Source: an uncultured Chitinophagaceae bacterium
Lineage (GTDB): Bacteria; Bacteroidota; Bacteroidia; Chitinophagales; Chitinophagaceae
DNA length: 5,345 nucleotides
Assembly: GCA_946885335.1 (NCBI GenBank)
Contig: CAMPGG010000241.1
Location: 1 to 5,345 of the forward strand
Reading direction: 5' to 3'
This document shows, one piece after another, positions 1 to 5,345 of this stretch (its first letter is position 1; the number at the start of each line of letters is the position of its first letter). The notes below the pieces were generated by a model. The model was not told the DNA's origin and did no database searches. It saw nothing but the letters and a program-made list of their open reading frames with translations. Made by a program: the position numbers and the translations under genes.

Positions 1-216
1 GTATACTCTGTATTCAATGAGATTTCCTTCAATGGAATTTTCAATTTCGATTCTTTTTTGCTTAATATTTTCGTCATGTATTAAAAAAATGACGATCACC
101 TTTCTGAATAAAGCAATGCTCCTGGCCTGGCGCTGAGTAAAATCTCCATTATATGGATCAACCTTACTTGGATACCAAGATGGAAGCCAAAGTATATAGG
201 GAGAATTAGCTTGCAT
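1..216 (-). CDS. Glycosyltransferase, family 4-like N-terminus (partial, cut by left edge)
   Basis: Only the first 72 codons are present; the frame is still open at base 1. Translation starts at an ATG (bases 214-216) and gives MQANSPYILWLPSWYP followed by a segment with PYNGDFTQRQAR at about residues 21-31. A W-L-P-S-W-Y-P start followed by a GDF..R.A motif is characteristic of the N-terminal Rossmann domain of Bacteroidota GT4-type (GT-B fold) glycosyltransferases, which use nucleotide-sugar donors to build surface polysaccharides at the cytoplasmic face of the inner membrane. The start overlaps the end of the flippase gene by 11 bp, so the two are probably translationally coupled. The catalytic C-terminal half (E-x7-E region) lies outside the window, so donor and acceptor cannot be judged. 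No strong ribosome binding site is seen. Confidence 0.8.
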   Translation of the reverse strand, partial: MQANSPYILWLPSWYPSKVDPYNGDFTQRQARSIALFRKVIVIFLIHDENIKQKRIEIENSIEGNLIEYRVY

Positions 217-1498
217 TACCTATTTTCATTTTTATCAATTTCCTGAAATCATTTCTTTTAAACATTAATAATTGATGGAGTTTAAAAGAGGATAATTTTA
301 TAAACATTCCAATGCTGAAAAAAGCAGAAACAGTATAACCAATCGTATTACCGATTGCTGCTCCATTTATTCCAAACGAAGGAATTAATATTATGTCTGC
401 TATAAAAATAAAAAACAGGCAAATTAAAGAACCCCAAAAATTTATCCATAACATTCTTTGGGCAGAAAACCATGCAGCGATTAAAATCGTTACTACAAAA
501 AAATAAAACCCAGGCATCATAATTATTAACGCGGTAAGACCTTCTGAATATTCCTGGGGAAGAAAATATTTATATAGCAGGAAAGACATTAATCCCACAC
601 CCAGTGCAATTAAAAGACTAACATATACTAATCCACGAAATAATGCAGAAAATTCTGCATTCCTGAATTTAGATCCCGGCGATGTAATTGCAGGAATCAT
701 TAATGCTGCCATAATATTTGGAATCACCCATAATAATTGTGCGAACCGGTTGGCTTGTGCATATATACCAACCTCACTTACATTATGGTAGTGCAGGATG
801 ATCCAATAATCAATTCGATATGCCAGGAATTGAATAGTATTGGTAATAAATACAACCAGCGAAAAACTTATTAAGGAATGAATGTTCAGTTTAGTTAAAA
901 AAGAAAATTGCCATGAAGTTTTCTTATGAAAATATACAATCAGTGGTATAGCCTGGATAATGGGCATAAAACAAAAAAATGTAAATGGATCGAGATTAAA
1001 AATATTATTCCCAAAATAAACAGGAAGCAATATCAGGAACAACACGCCAATAATAAGCAATATCATACGATTACAAACCAAACTCATTTGATTTGCATAT
1101 AAAACGGAAATGTATTTTTCCAACCAAACAAGTCCTGTAAAATAAACCAGTTCAAGCAAATAAATTGGAGTATCCACACTGCCCGTTAAAATGGTTTTAC
1201 CTGTAAAATAAAACCAGGATAAGGATACAACTATGAAAACAAATATTTGAAAGAAAGCTGTTGTTAACGTAAATGTCATTAGCTGGCTGGCACTTGTAAT
1301 TTTTTTTGCACCATGCCACACAATTGAACTATCTGTACCCAACCCGGAAATAATATGAAATATGGAGGCATTTACGATCATTAAAGAAATTAAACCGAAT
1401 AATTCAGCCCCGGCGAGATATGCAATTAATAACCCGATTGCAAAGTTGAAAGCCATATACATTAACCTATATGCTCCTCCCTTTATAATTTCTTTCAT
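206..1498 (-). CDS. Wzx-like oligosaccharide flippase / polysaccharide biosynthesis membrane protein
   Basis: A 430-residue, very hydrophobic protein with about 12 predicted membrane segments (roughly residues 12-30, 37-55, 78-98, 112-130, 144-162, 171-190, 206-225, 255-271, 288-310, 323-344, 353-372, 379-401). This matches the usual 400-500 residues and 12 to 14 helices of the Wzx/MATE-like (MVF) flippases, which move lipid-linked oligosaccharide repeat units across the inner membrane. Two stretches are typical of the family: RIDYWIILHYHNVSEVGIYA (228-247) and GINGAAIGNTIGY (376-388). The C-terminus is short and basic, as expected for a cytoplasmic tail. The ATG at 1496-1498 is preceded by AT-rich DNA with no Shine-Dalgarno sequence. 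The following glycosyltransferase gene overlaps its end by 11 bp, supporting a role in surface polysaccharide assembly. The substrate cannot be deduced; an O-antigen or exopolysaccharide exporter are equally possible. Confidence 0.85.
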   Translation of the reverse strand: MKEIIKGGAYRLMYMAFNFAIGLLIAYLAGAELFGLISLMIVNASIFHIISGLGTDSSIVWHGAKKITSASQLMTFTLTTAFFQIFVFIVVSLSWFYFTGKTILTGSVDTPIYLLELVYFTGLVWLEKYISVLYANQMSLVCNRMILLIIGVLFLILLPVYFGNNIFNLDPFTFFCFMPIIQAIPLIVYFHKKTSWQFSFLTKLNIHSLISFSLVVFITNTIQFLAYRIDYWIILHYHNVSEVGIYAQANRFAQLLWVIPNIMAALMIPAITSPGSKFRNAEFSALFRGLVYVSLLIALGVGLMSFLLYKYFLPQEYSEGLTALIIMMPGFYFFVVTILIAAWFSAQRMLWINFWGSLICLFFIFIADIILIPSFGINGAAIGNTIGYTVSAFFSIGMFIKLSSFKLHQLLMFKRNDFRKLIKMKIGNAS

Positions 1499-1603
1499 GT
1501 GATTGAATTATTGTTTTTTGTTTGTCACATGTATTTGGAAAATTATCATTTCGGCTAAATGTATTTTTTTGCTCGCATCATAAATCAAAAATAAAATTGG
1601 CAT
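1499..1603. other. Intergenic gap before the flippase gene
   Basis: This is a 105-bp AT-rich gap between the small membrane protein gene and the flippase gene. No convincing terminator hairpin is visible. The only signal is a TATTTTTG element on the minus strand (1586-1593) that fits the Bacteroidota -7 consensus TAnnTTTG. It has no matching -33 TTTG at the right distance and would give a leader of about 80 nt. The flippase could have its own weak promoter here or be read through from tpiA; the sequence does not decide. Confidence 0.35.
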
Positions 1604-1897
1604 TCAGCTAGCCCTGATCTGTATAAATTCTTTGCGGTTAATATAATACAGGAAAAGAAAATAGCATAAGGGCAAAAAACTAAGCAACTTAACAACTAAG
1701 AATCCGGATAAAAGTCCTACAAAAAACAACAGTGCAGTTAAAACTAAACCAGCTGCTAATTGTGAATCTCCAATAACGCAAACTATTTTAAAATGATATT
1801 TATGAATATGATGAAAGACCAATTCTAATGGCTGGGTGATATGGTAACCATCAGTTGCCACAATTTTTGGATTATTGAACATTATGGGAATAATCAA
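1604..1897 (-). CDS. Small hypothetical membrane protein, start codon uncertain
   Basis: I do not recognise a named family. From the TTG at 1895-1897 the product is 97 residues. A soluble part carries NNPKIVATDGYHITQPLELVF-type strands, and two adjacent hydrophobic helices lie at about residues 47-67 and 69-85, followed by a short basic tail ending in RKEFIQIRAS. A purine-rich GAAGGGTGAAAAG lies just before the TTG and could act as a ribosome binding site. The frame is open a further 41 codons upstream, to the base next to the tpiA stop codon, and that extension reads like real protein (YHIVITRRKHLLL... then IRIIVNGTEIYPIAKGEK). It contains no ATG, GTG or TTG before the 1897 TTG; the first in-frame ATG is at 1880-1882. 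The protein may therefore be about 136 residues with an ATT start at 2012-2014, or shorter with TTG. It lies in the same direction as tpiA and is probably cotranscribed. Function unknown. Confidence 0.6.
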   Translation of the reverse strand: MIIPIMFNNPKIVATDGYHITQPLELVFHHIHKYHFKIVCVIGDSQLAAGLVLTALLFFVGLLSGFLVVKLLSFLPLCYFLFLYYINRKEFIQIRAS

Positions 1898-2020
1898 CTT
1901 TTCACCCTTCGCAATAGGGTAAATTTCAGTGCCATTTACTATAATCCTGATCTTTAAAAAATTAAGCAGTAAATGCTTTCTTCGGGTAATAACAATATGG
2001 TAAGGGGCTTCAATAACTTC
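1898..2020 (-). other. In-frame upstream extension of the small membrane protein gene, lacking a standard start codon
   Basis: This stretch is 41 sense codons, in the same frame as both the small membrane gene and tpiA, and it begins directly after the tpiA TAA. Its translation alternates short hydrophobic strands with basic residues and a V-N-G-T-E turn, like a small beta domain preceding the membrane helices. The candidate initiation codons are non-standard, with ATT at 2012-2014 (third codon after the tpiA stop) the best placed. It could equally be an untranslated remnant left by loss of the original ATG. That it resembles coding sequence is my reading of the translation, not a computed score. 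Confidence 0.45.
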
Positions 2021-2782
2021 TTATTTCAGGGCTTTAATAATTTGTATAAAATCATCAGCCACTAAAGAAGCGCCACCCACTAATCCACCGTCCACATCTT
2101 CACAAGCAAAAATTTCTTTAGCGTTGCCTGCTTTAACACTTCCGCCATATAAAACCGGAATTTCATTAGCCACCTCTTCACCAAACTTAGTTTTTAAATG
2201 ATTCCTAATGAAGGCATGCATTTCCTGGGCTTGTTGTGTTGTTGCCGTTTTTCCCGTACCAATAGCCCAGATAGGTTCATATGCAATTACTATGTTTTTA
2301 ATTTTATCGGCATCTAAATGAAATAATGATTCTTCTAATTGGTGGGCTACATATTCATTTTGTTTTTCTGATTCCCGAACATCTAATGGCTCACCGCAAC
2401 AAAAAATCGGTGTGACCTGGTGATCAAAGCAACGATCTAATTTTTCAGCCAGCATTTTATTTGTTTCCTGGAAATACTCCCTTCGTTCGCTATGTCCAAC
2501 AATGCAGAACTTAACATTTATGGAATGTAACATACTGGCAGAAACTTCACCGGTATATGCTCCTGATTCTTTATGATGACAATTTTGAGCGGAAACAAAA
2601 TTATTTGCTTCTTCAGCTACTTCACTGTTTGCCATAATAAGATATGGAAAGGGTACAGCAAAAATCACCTGCTGGTGGTCAGCGAGTTTTATTTCTGATG
2701 ACAAAACATCATCCAATAATTTAACGCCATCCTGGTAACTCATATTCATCTTCCAGTTTGCAGCTGCAATTTGTTTTCTCAT
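2021..2782 (-). CDS. tpiA: Triose-phosphate isomerase
   Basis: This cytoplasmic glycolytic enzyme interconverts dihydroxyacetone phosphate and glyceraldehyde 3-phosphate. The 253 residues match the usual TIM length. All catalytic elements are present in order: AANWKMN with Asn9 and Lys11; IVGHSERR with the electrophile His97; CCGEP (128-132), where many homologues have C-V/I-G-E; AYEPIWAIGTGK with the base Glu169 and phosphate-gripping loop 6; YGGSV (212-216); and DGGLVGGASL (231-240), which binds the phosphate. The ATG at 2780-2782 lies 14 bp after the stop of the GlmU-like gene, so the two are very likely cotranscribed. There is no Shine-Dalgarno sequence, as is usual in Bacteroidota. The stop is TAA at 2021-2023, and the next gene continues in the same frame. 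The identification is secure. Confidence 0.98.
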   Translation of the reverse strand: MRKQIAAANWKMNMSYQDGVKLLDDVLSSEIKLADHQQVIFAVPFPYLIMANSEVAEEANNFVSAQNCHHKESGAYTGEVSASMLHSINVKFCIVGHSERREYFQETNKMLAEKLDRCFDHQVTPIFCCGEPLDVRESEKQNEYVAHQLEESLFHLDADKIKNIVIAYEPIWAIGTGKTATTQQAQEMHAFIRNHLKTKFGEEVANEIPVLYGGSVKAGNAKEIFACEDVDGGLVGGASLVADDFIQIIKALK

Positions 2783-2796
2783 TCTAAAATTTTGGT

Positions 2797-3975
2797 TTAA
2801 TAATGTTCAAAAATATATTTCAAAATACTTAATTCATTCACAGAGATGTTTTGTTGTTTCAAACTTTTCCAGTTCCTGATATCTTCAATAGCTTTATCAA
2901 ATTCATACCTTTTAACACCTTCACTTCCCCATGAAAAATTTGGGATAAGCTTAGGCGTTAATCCATTACCAAACACATTGCAACATACACCAATAACAGT
3001 TCCCGTGTTAATACAGGTATTGATAGCTGTTTTTGTATAATCGCCCATAAAAACGCCACATTTCTTTCCCGCTTCCAGGTATCCGTTTGGTGTCCAGATA
3101 CGAACAGTACCTGCATTATTTTTCATGTTTGAGTTACTGGTTCCAGCGCCTAAATTACACCACTCACCCACCACAGCATCCCCCAGGTAACCATCATGTG
3201 CTTTATTGGAATTTGAAAACATTACTGAATTCTTTATTTCCCCTCCCACTACACATCCCGGTCCAATGGTAGTTGCACCATAAATCCGGGTACCTATTTT
3301 AATCACAGAATCTTTTCCAATAGATACCGGCCCCCTGATAATCGTACCTTCCATCAATATTACATCTTTGCCAATATACACAGGTCCTTCATTTGCATTG
3401 ATGATGACATGATCAGCTTGCACCCCTTCTTCAACGAAAATATTTTCAGGATTTAGCAACTTATTTGTCCGGGAAAGTTTTTTTGATTTTCTTTTGTTGG
3501 TGAGCATTTCAAAATCATGTCTTATTGCTAAATCATTTTTTTGAAAAATATCCCACGGGAATAAAATGGATAAATCTTCCTCCCGTATATCTATGGCTTT
3601 TTTAACTTCAACCTGGTTATATTCCTTAACTTCTTTTTTTGTAAAACAATAAACTACCCCCTGCCCTTCATTCATTGTTATAAATTGGCCGGCTTTCAAT
3701 TTCTTAACAGCCTTTACCAATTTTGGTGTTGGTAATAGATTGCCATGAATAAGATAGTATGTTTCATTGGGCATATTTGGATCGATACGGATACAGCGGT
3801 CAAGATCTTTATAATCATCCTCGAATTTATCAAATGAGGAAAGTTTTAGAGCATACTCCCATTTCTCCCTGATGGTCAATATACCAATCCGCAGATCCTG
3901 GATCTGGCGGGTTAAAGTAAATGGGTGTAAATTTTCAGGCTTACAAAATTCTTCTGTAAAAATGATTTTTGCCAT
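2797..3975 (-). CDS. Bacteroidota-type GlmU-like protein (putative UDP-GlcNAc diphosphorylase / GlcN-1-P N-acetyltransferase)
   Basis: A 392-residue protein resembling the alternative GlmU family of Bacteroidota, thought to make UDP-N-acetylglucosamine for peptidoglycan and surface glycans. The N-terminal half (about 1-170) begins IIFTEEF and carries LHPFTLTRQIQDLRIGILTI (16-35) in place of the L-A-A-G-x-G-T-R-M loop of classical GlmU. The C-terminal half (about 185-340) is a left-handed beta-helix built of hexapeptides such as VYIGKD, VSIGKD and TTIGPG. It includes NKAHDGYLGDAVVGEWCNLG (257-276). His260 precedes YLGD by two residues, as the catalytic acetyltransferase histidine does in classical GlmU (NHLxYLGD), and GAGTSNSN follows. 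The gene heads a probable unit with tpiA (14-bp gap). The ATG at 3973-3975 sits about 25 nt after a TATTTTTG promoter element. The general family is clear; which of the two activities are retained is inferred. Confidence 0.87.
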   Translation of the reverse strand: MAKIIFTEEFCKPENLHPFTLTRQIQDLRIGILTIREKWEYALKLSSFDKFEDDYKDLDRCIRIDPNMPNETYYLIHGNLLPTPKLVKAVKKLKAGQFITMNEGQGVVYCFTKKEVKEYNQVEVKKAIDIREEDLSILFPWDIFQKNDLAIRHDFEMLTNKRKSKKLSRTNKLLNPENIFVEEGVQADHVIINANEGPVYIGKDVILMEGTIIRGPVSIGKDSVIKIGTRIYGATTIGPGCVVGGEIKNSVMFSNSNKAHDGYLGDAVVGEWCNLGAGTSNSNMKNNAGTVRIWTPNGYLEAGKKCGVFMGDYTKTAINTCINTGTVIGVCCNVFGNGLTPKLIPNFSWGSEGVKRYEFDKAIEDIRNWKSLKQQNISVNELSILKYIFEHY

Positions 3976-4000
3976 AACACAGTTAATTGCTGTAATTCTT

Positions 4001-4008
4001 CAAAAATA
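4001..4008 (-). promoter_or_regulatory. Candidate -7 promoter element for the glmU-like/tpiA unit
   Basis: On the minus strand this reads TATTTTTG, which fits the Bacteroidota primary sigma -7 consensus TAnnTTTG. It lies between the rpmE2 terminator and the GlmU-like start and would give a leader of roughly 20 nt. The expected -33 position holds only T-rich sequence without a clean TTTG, so support rests on the -7 box and the position. Confidence 0.5.
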
Positions 4009-4055
4009 AGTGATTAAAAAAGAATAAAACATGAGACAAAACCTGATCAATCAAG

Positions 4056-4090
4056 GCAAAATAAAAACCTCCTGAAAAATCAGGAGGTTT
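4056..4090 (-). terminator. Intrinsic terminator after rpmE2
   Basis: A perfect 10-bp stem, AAACCTCCTG (4065-4074) pairing with CAGGAGGTTT (4081-4090), encloses a 6-nt loop. On the minus strand it is followed by a T-rich tail (TTTATTTTG). It begins about 30 nt past the rpmE2 stop codon, so it separates rpmE2 from the glmU-like/tpiA unit. The plus-strand side is followed by AAAAATTTTA, so a weaker reverse function is conceivable, but no plus-strand gene is present. Confidence 0.9.
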
Positions 4091-4120
4091 AAAAATTTTA
4101 TGCTATCCGTTTTTACAGGA

Positions 4121-4369
4121 TTATTTCTTAGCGTATTTCTTTTTGAATTTATCGATACGACCGGCTGTATCTACCAACATATTTTTGCCGGTAAAGAAAG
4201 GGTGCGATGTATTTGATATCTCCAGTTTCACCAGGGGATATTCATTGCCATCTTCCCATTGAACGGTTTCTTTAGACGCTGCTGTTGAACGGCTTAAAAA
4301 AGATTCCCCATTACTCATATCCTTAAAAACTACGTATCGATAGCTTTCCGGATGTATACCTTTTTTCAT
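4121..4369 (-). CDS. rpmE2: 50S ribosomal protein L31, type B (bL31B)
   Basis: The 82-residue product begins [20 protein letters not shown] and has the type B hallmarks: a HPE-Y-VVF-D start, the [14 protein letters not shown] region, the [19 protein letters not shown] core (44-62) and the [16 protein letters not shown] tail. There are no cysteines, so it is the zinc-independent paralogue. In many bacteria that form takes over when zinc is short, but in numerous Bacteroidota type B appears to be the ordinary L31. It is a structural protein of the large subunit near the bridge to the small subunit. It appears monocistronic: a consensus promoter lies about 60 bp upstream and a strong terminator about 30 bp downstream. 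No Zur-like operator could be recognised, so zinc control is not shown. Confidence 0.97.
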   Translation of the reverse strand: MKKGIHPESYRYVVFKDMSNGESFLSRSTAASKETVQWEDGNEYPLVKLEISNTSHPFFTGKNMLVDTAGRIDKFKKKYAKK

Positions 4370-4390
4370 AATTCTTTGATTTAAAACTAA

Positions 4391-4406
4391 TACGGATTTT
4401 GCCGTA
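4391..4406 (-). other. Small inverted repeat in the rpmE2 leader
   Basis: TACGG (4391-4395) and CCGTA (4402-4406) form a 5-bp stem with a 6-nt loop in the predicted 50-nt leader of rpmE2. Leaders of ribosomal protein genes sometimes bind the protein itself, but this stem is short and has no following T-tract, so it may be chance. Confidence 0.3.
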
Positions 4407-4427
4407 CGTTAATTTTTTTTAGAAGCG

Positions 4428-4458
4428 CAAAAGTAAGAAGAATTTATGGAGAGGCAAA
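4428..4458 (-). promoter_or_regulatory. Consensus Bacteroidota promoter for rpmE2
   Basis: On the minus strand a TTTG box (4455-4458) is followed after exactly 19 bp by TACTTTTG (4428-4435). This agrees with the Bacteroidota primary sigma factor consensus, TTTG at -33 and TAnnTTTG at -7, in both boxes and in spacing. The predicted transcript start is near 4421, leaving a leader of about 50 nt before the rpmE2 ATG. Confidence 0.75.
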
Positions 4459-4681
4459 AACATTTTTTTCCTCTTTGGAGGGTATATAAAAGAAGAAAGC
4501 ACCGGATACATATTCATACTTGCCGAAGCTTGTATACTTACTAACCCAATGCTTTCTGAAAAATCGTTCTTTCTTTTAACGGAATTTGCGACTTTCTACA
4601 TACAAGATACGTTTAATAATACCCCTCTTCCAAATTTTGAGGGATTAGGATATTCACCAGTTTTGCACCAGGTTATCCACA
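4459..4681. other. Gene-free stretch between yajQ and rpmE2
   Basis: Between the rpmE2 promoter and the yajQ stop I see no convincing gene on either strand. There is no strong yajQ terminator, only a 5-bp stem CCCTC/GAGGG (4623-4627 with 4639-4643) around an 11-nt loop and without a T-run. Next to the yajQ stop lies the 9-mer TTATCCACA (4673-4681), a perfect match to the DnaA box consensus. A 28-codon minus-strand frame starts at the yajQ stop (TAATG overlap) and ends at 4596, but it resembles nothing I know. Confidence 0.5.
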
Positions 4682-5173
4682 TTAACTACGCATATTTTCA
4701 TATTGTAAAGGAACTCCCAGGTCAGCTGTTTTACACAATTGAATTACCTCTTGCAGGTCATCGATTTTTTTACCCGTAACCCTTACTATATCATCATTAA
4801 TTGATGCCTGTACCTTTAACCCTGCATCTTTAATCAATTTTACTATTTTCTTGGCATCCTCCTGCTTTAATCCATTTCTTACCAATAGTTCCTTTTTCCA
4901 TAATTTTCCGCTTTGATAACCTTCTTTTGAACGGTCGAAAGCTTCAGGCGAAATACCTTGTTTATGTGCCCGGTTTATCAAAACATCCACTAATTGCTGC
5001 ATTTTCATATCGTCCTCCGTTTCTACCTGGATCTTAAACTCTTTTTTATCCAGGTTAATGGCCACATGAGCGCCTTTAAAATCAAACCTGTTGGTTATTT
5101 CTTTGGTAGTTACATTAACTGCATTATCAAGTGCCTGGGCATCAACTTTACTGACTATATCAAAAGAAGGCAT
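4682..5173 (-). CDS. yajQ: YajQ family nucleotide-binding protein (UPF0234)
   Basis: The 163-residue product has the full-length YajQ layout. It starts with MPSFDIVSKVDAQALDNAVN, continues with the RFDFKG segment (29-34), a charged middle (ETEDDMKMQQLVDVL, 51-65) and KKELLVRNGL (93-102). The second half-domain is KIVKLIKDAGLKVQASINDD (109-128) followed by VRVTGKKIDDLQ (130-141), and the family ending is PLQYENMRS. YajQ proteins are small cytoplasmic proteins with two ferredoxin-like halves. Members bind nucleotides or nucleic acid, and a Xanthomonas homologue binds cyclic di-GMP and acts with a transcription factor; whether that holds here is unknown. The ATG at 5171-5173 has AT-rich upstream DNA and no Shine-Dalgarno sequence. 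A terminator upstream and a TATTTTTG element at 5208-5215 suggest it has its own promoter. Confidence 0.95.
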   Translation of the reverse strand: MPSFDIVSKVDAQALDNAVNVTTKEITNRFDFKGAHVAINLDKKEFKIQVETEDDMKMQQLVDVLINRAHKQGISPEAFDRSKEGYQSGKLWKKELLVRNGLKQEDAKKIVKLIKDAGLKVQASINDDIVRVTGKKIDDLQEVIQLCKTADLGVPLQYENMRS

Positions 5174-5207
5174 GATTTAATGTTTAGGTGAAAAATGTTT
5201 TGGGTGT

Positions 5208-5215
5208 CAAAAATA
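5208..5215 (-). promoter_or_regulatory. Candidate -7 promoter element for yajQ
   Basis: The minus strand reads TATTTTTG, matching TAnnTTTG, about 35 bp upstream of the yajQ ATG and just downstream of the terminator of the preceding gene. No clear TTTG is found at the -33 position, so the call rests on the -7 box and the placement. Confidence 0.5.
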
Positions 5216-5249
5216 GCATCTTTTAAATGGTTTACCTTTTTCTACCTGA

Positions 5250-5283
5250 ATAAAAAAAGAAGTCCCCCGTAGAAACGGGGGAC
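5250..5283 (-). terminator. Intrinsic terminator of a gene beyond the right edge
   Basis: A GC-rich perfect 9-bp stem, GTCCCCCGT (5262-5270) with ACGGGGGAC (5275-5283), has an AGAA/TTCT tetraloop. On the minus strand it is followed by TTCTTTTTTTATT. The T-tract fixes the direction, so a minus-strand gene must end between here and the right edge or beyond it. All three minus-strand frames carry a stop within 5303-5334, so at most a few terminal codons of that gene are in the window and it cannot be identified. Confidence 0.92.
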
Positions 5284-5345
5284 GAACGTTCACATGAGAA
5301 AACTAACTATTTTGATAAATGATATTAACTTTTATGGTATAAAGA

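Noticed and set aside
2021..2782. Substitution of CCGE for the common CVGE/CIGE in TpiA as a sign of altered function
   Set aside because: The position is not catalytic, and all active-site residues (Asn9, Lys11, His97, Glu169) and the phosphate loops are intact.
2846..3272. Two plus-strand open frames antisense to the GlmU-like gene
   Set aside because: They lie wholly within a well-supported minus-strand gene with clear family motifs, and look like shadows of its codons.
4623..4643. CCCTC/GAGGG stem as a yajQ terminator
   Set aside because: Only 5 bp with an 11-nt loop and no T-tract on the minus strand.
4549..4779. Plus-strand open frame of 76 codons
   Set aside because: Its last 98 bp run antisense through the end of yajQ, the rest is gene-free DNA, and the translation shows no domain-like pattern.
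4994..5191. Plus-strand open frame antisense to yajQ
   Set aside because: It is contained almost entirely in yajQ, whose protein is recognisable end to end.
5284..5291. GAACGTTC palindrome beside the right-hand terminator
   Set aside because: An isolated 8-bp palindrome without a second copy or a plausible regulated start; chance is sufficient.
5303..5344. Possible C-terminal codons of the gene beyond the right edge (minus strand, ...KVNIIYQNS then TAG)
   Set aside because: The spacing of about 20 nt to the terminator fits, but 13 codons cannot be distinguished from the other two frames, which also stop nearby.

Overview
The window looks like a chromosomal segment of a low-GC Bacteroidota bacterium, probably in or near Chitinophagaceae/Sphingobacteriales. 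Four things point there: a Bacteroidota-type alternative GlmU, a zinc-free type B L31, start codons with AT-rich upstream DNA and no clear Shine-Dalgarno sequence, and several TAnnTTTG (-7) promoter elements, one paired with a TTTG -33 box at 19 bp. The placement is inferred from sequence style and remembered families, not from a search. Every gene I can support lies on the minus strand, so transcription runs from right to left.

Right to left. At 5250-5283 a strong intrinsic terminator closes a gene that lies beyond the right edge. Next is yajQ (4682-5173), a UPF0234 nucleotide-binding protein, followed by a 312-bp gene-free stretch that holds the rpmE2 promoter and short leader. rpmE2 (4121-4369, ribosomal protein bL31 type B) ends at a 10-bp terminator hairpin (4056-4090). 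A new unit then starts: a GlmU-like sugar nucleotidyltransferase/acetyltransferase (2797-3975), tpiA (2021-2782) after a 14-bp gap, and a small two-helix membrane protein (1604-1897). The reading frame of that last gene is open all the way back to the tpiA stop codon but contains no ATG there.

After a 105-bp gap come a Wzx-type polysaccharide flippase (206-1498) and, overlapping it by 11 bp, the first 72 codons of a family-4-like glycosyltransferase cut by the left edge. These two are probably the beginning of a cell-surface polysaccharide cluster.

Functionally the window joins central metabolism (triose-phosphate isomerase), UDP-GlcNAc supply (GlmU-like), translation (L31) and surface glycan assembly and export (flippase, glycosyltransferase). 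I see no mobile element, CRISPR array, RNA gene or clearly new system. The least ordinary point is the start-codon problem of the small membrane gene directly behind tpiA.
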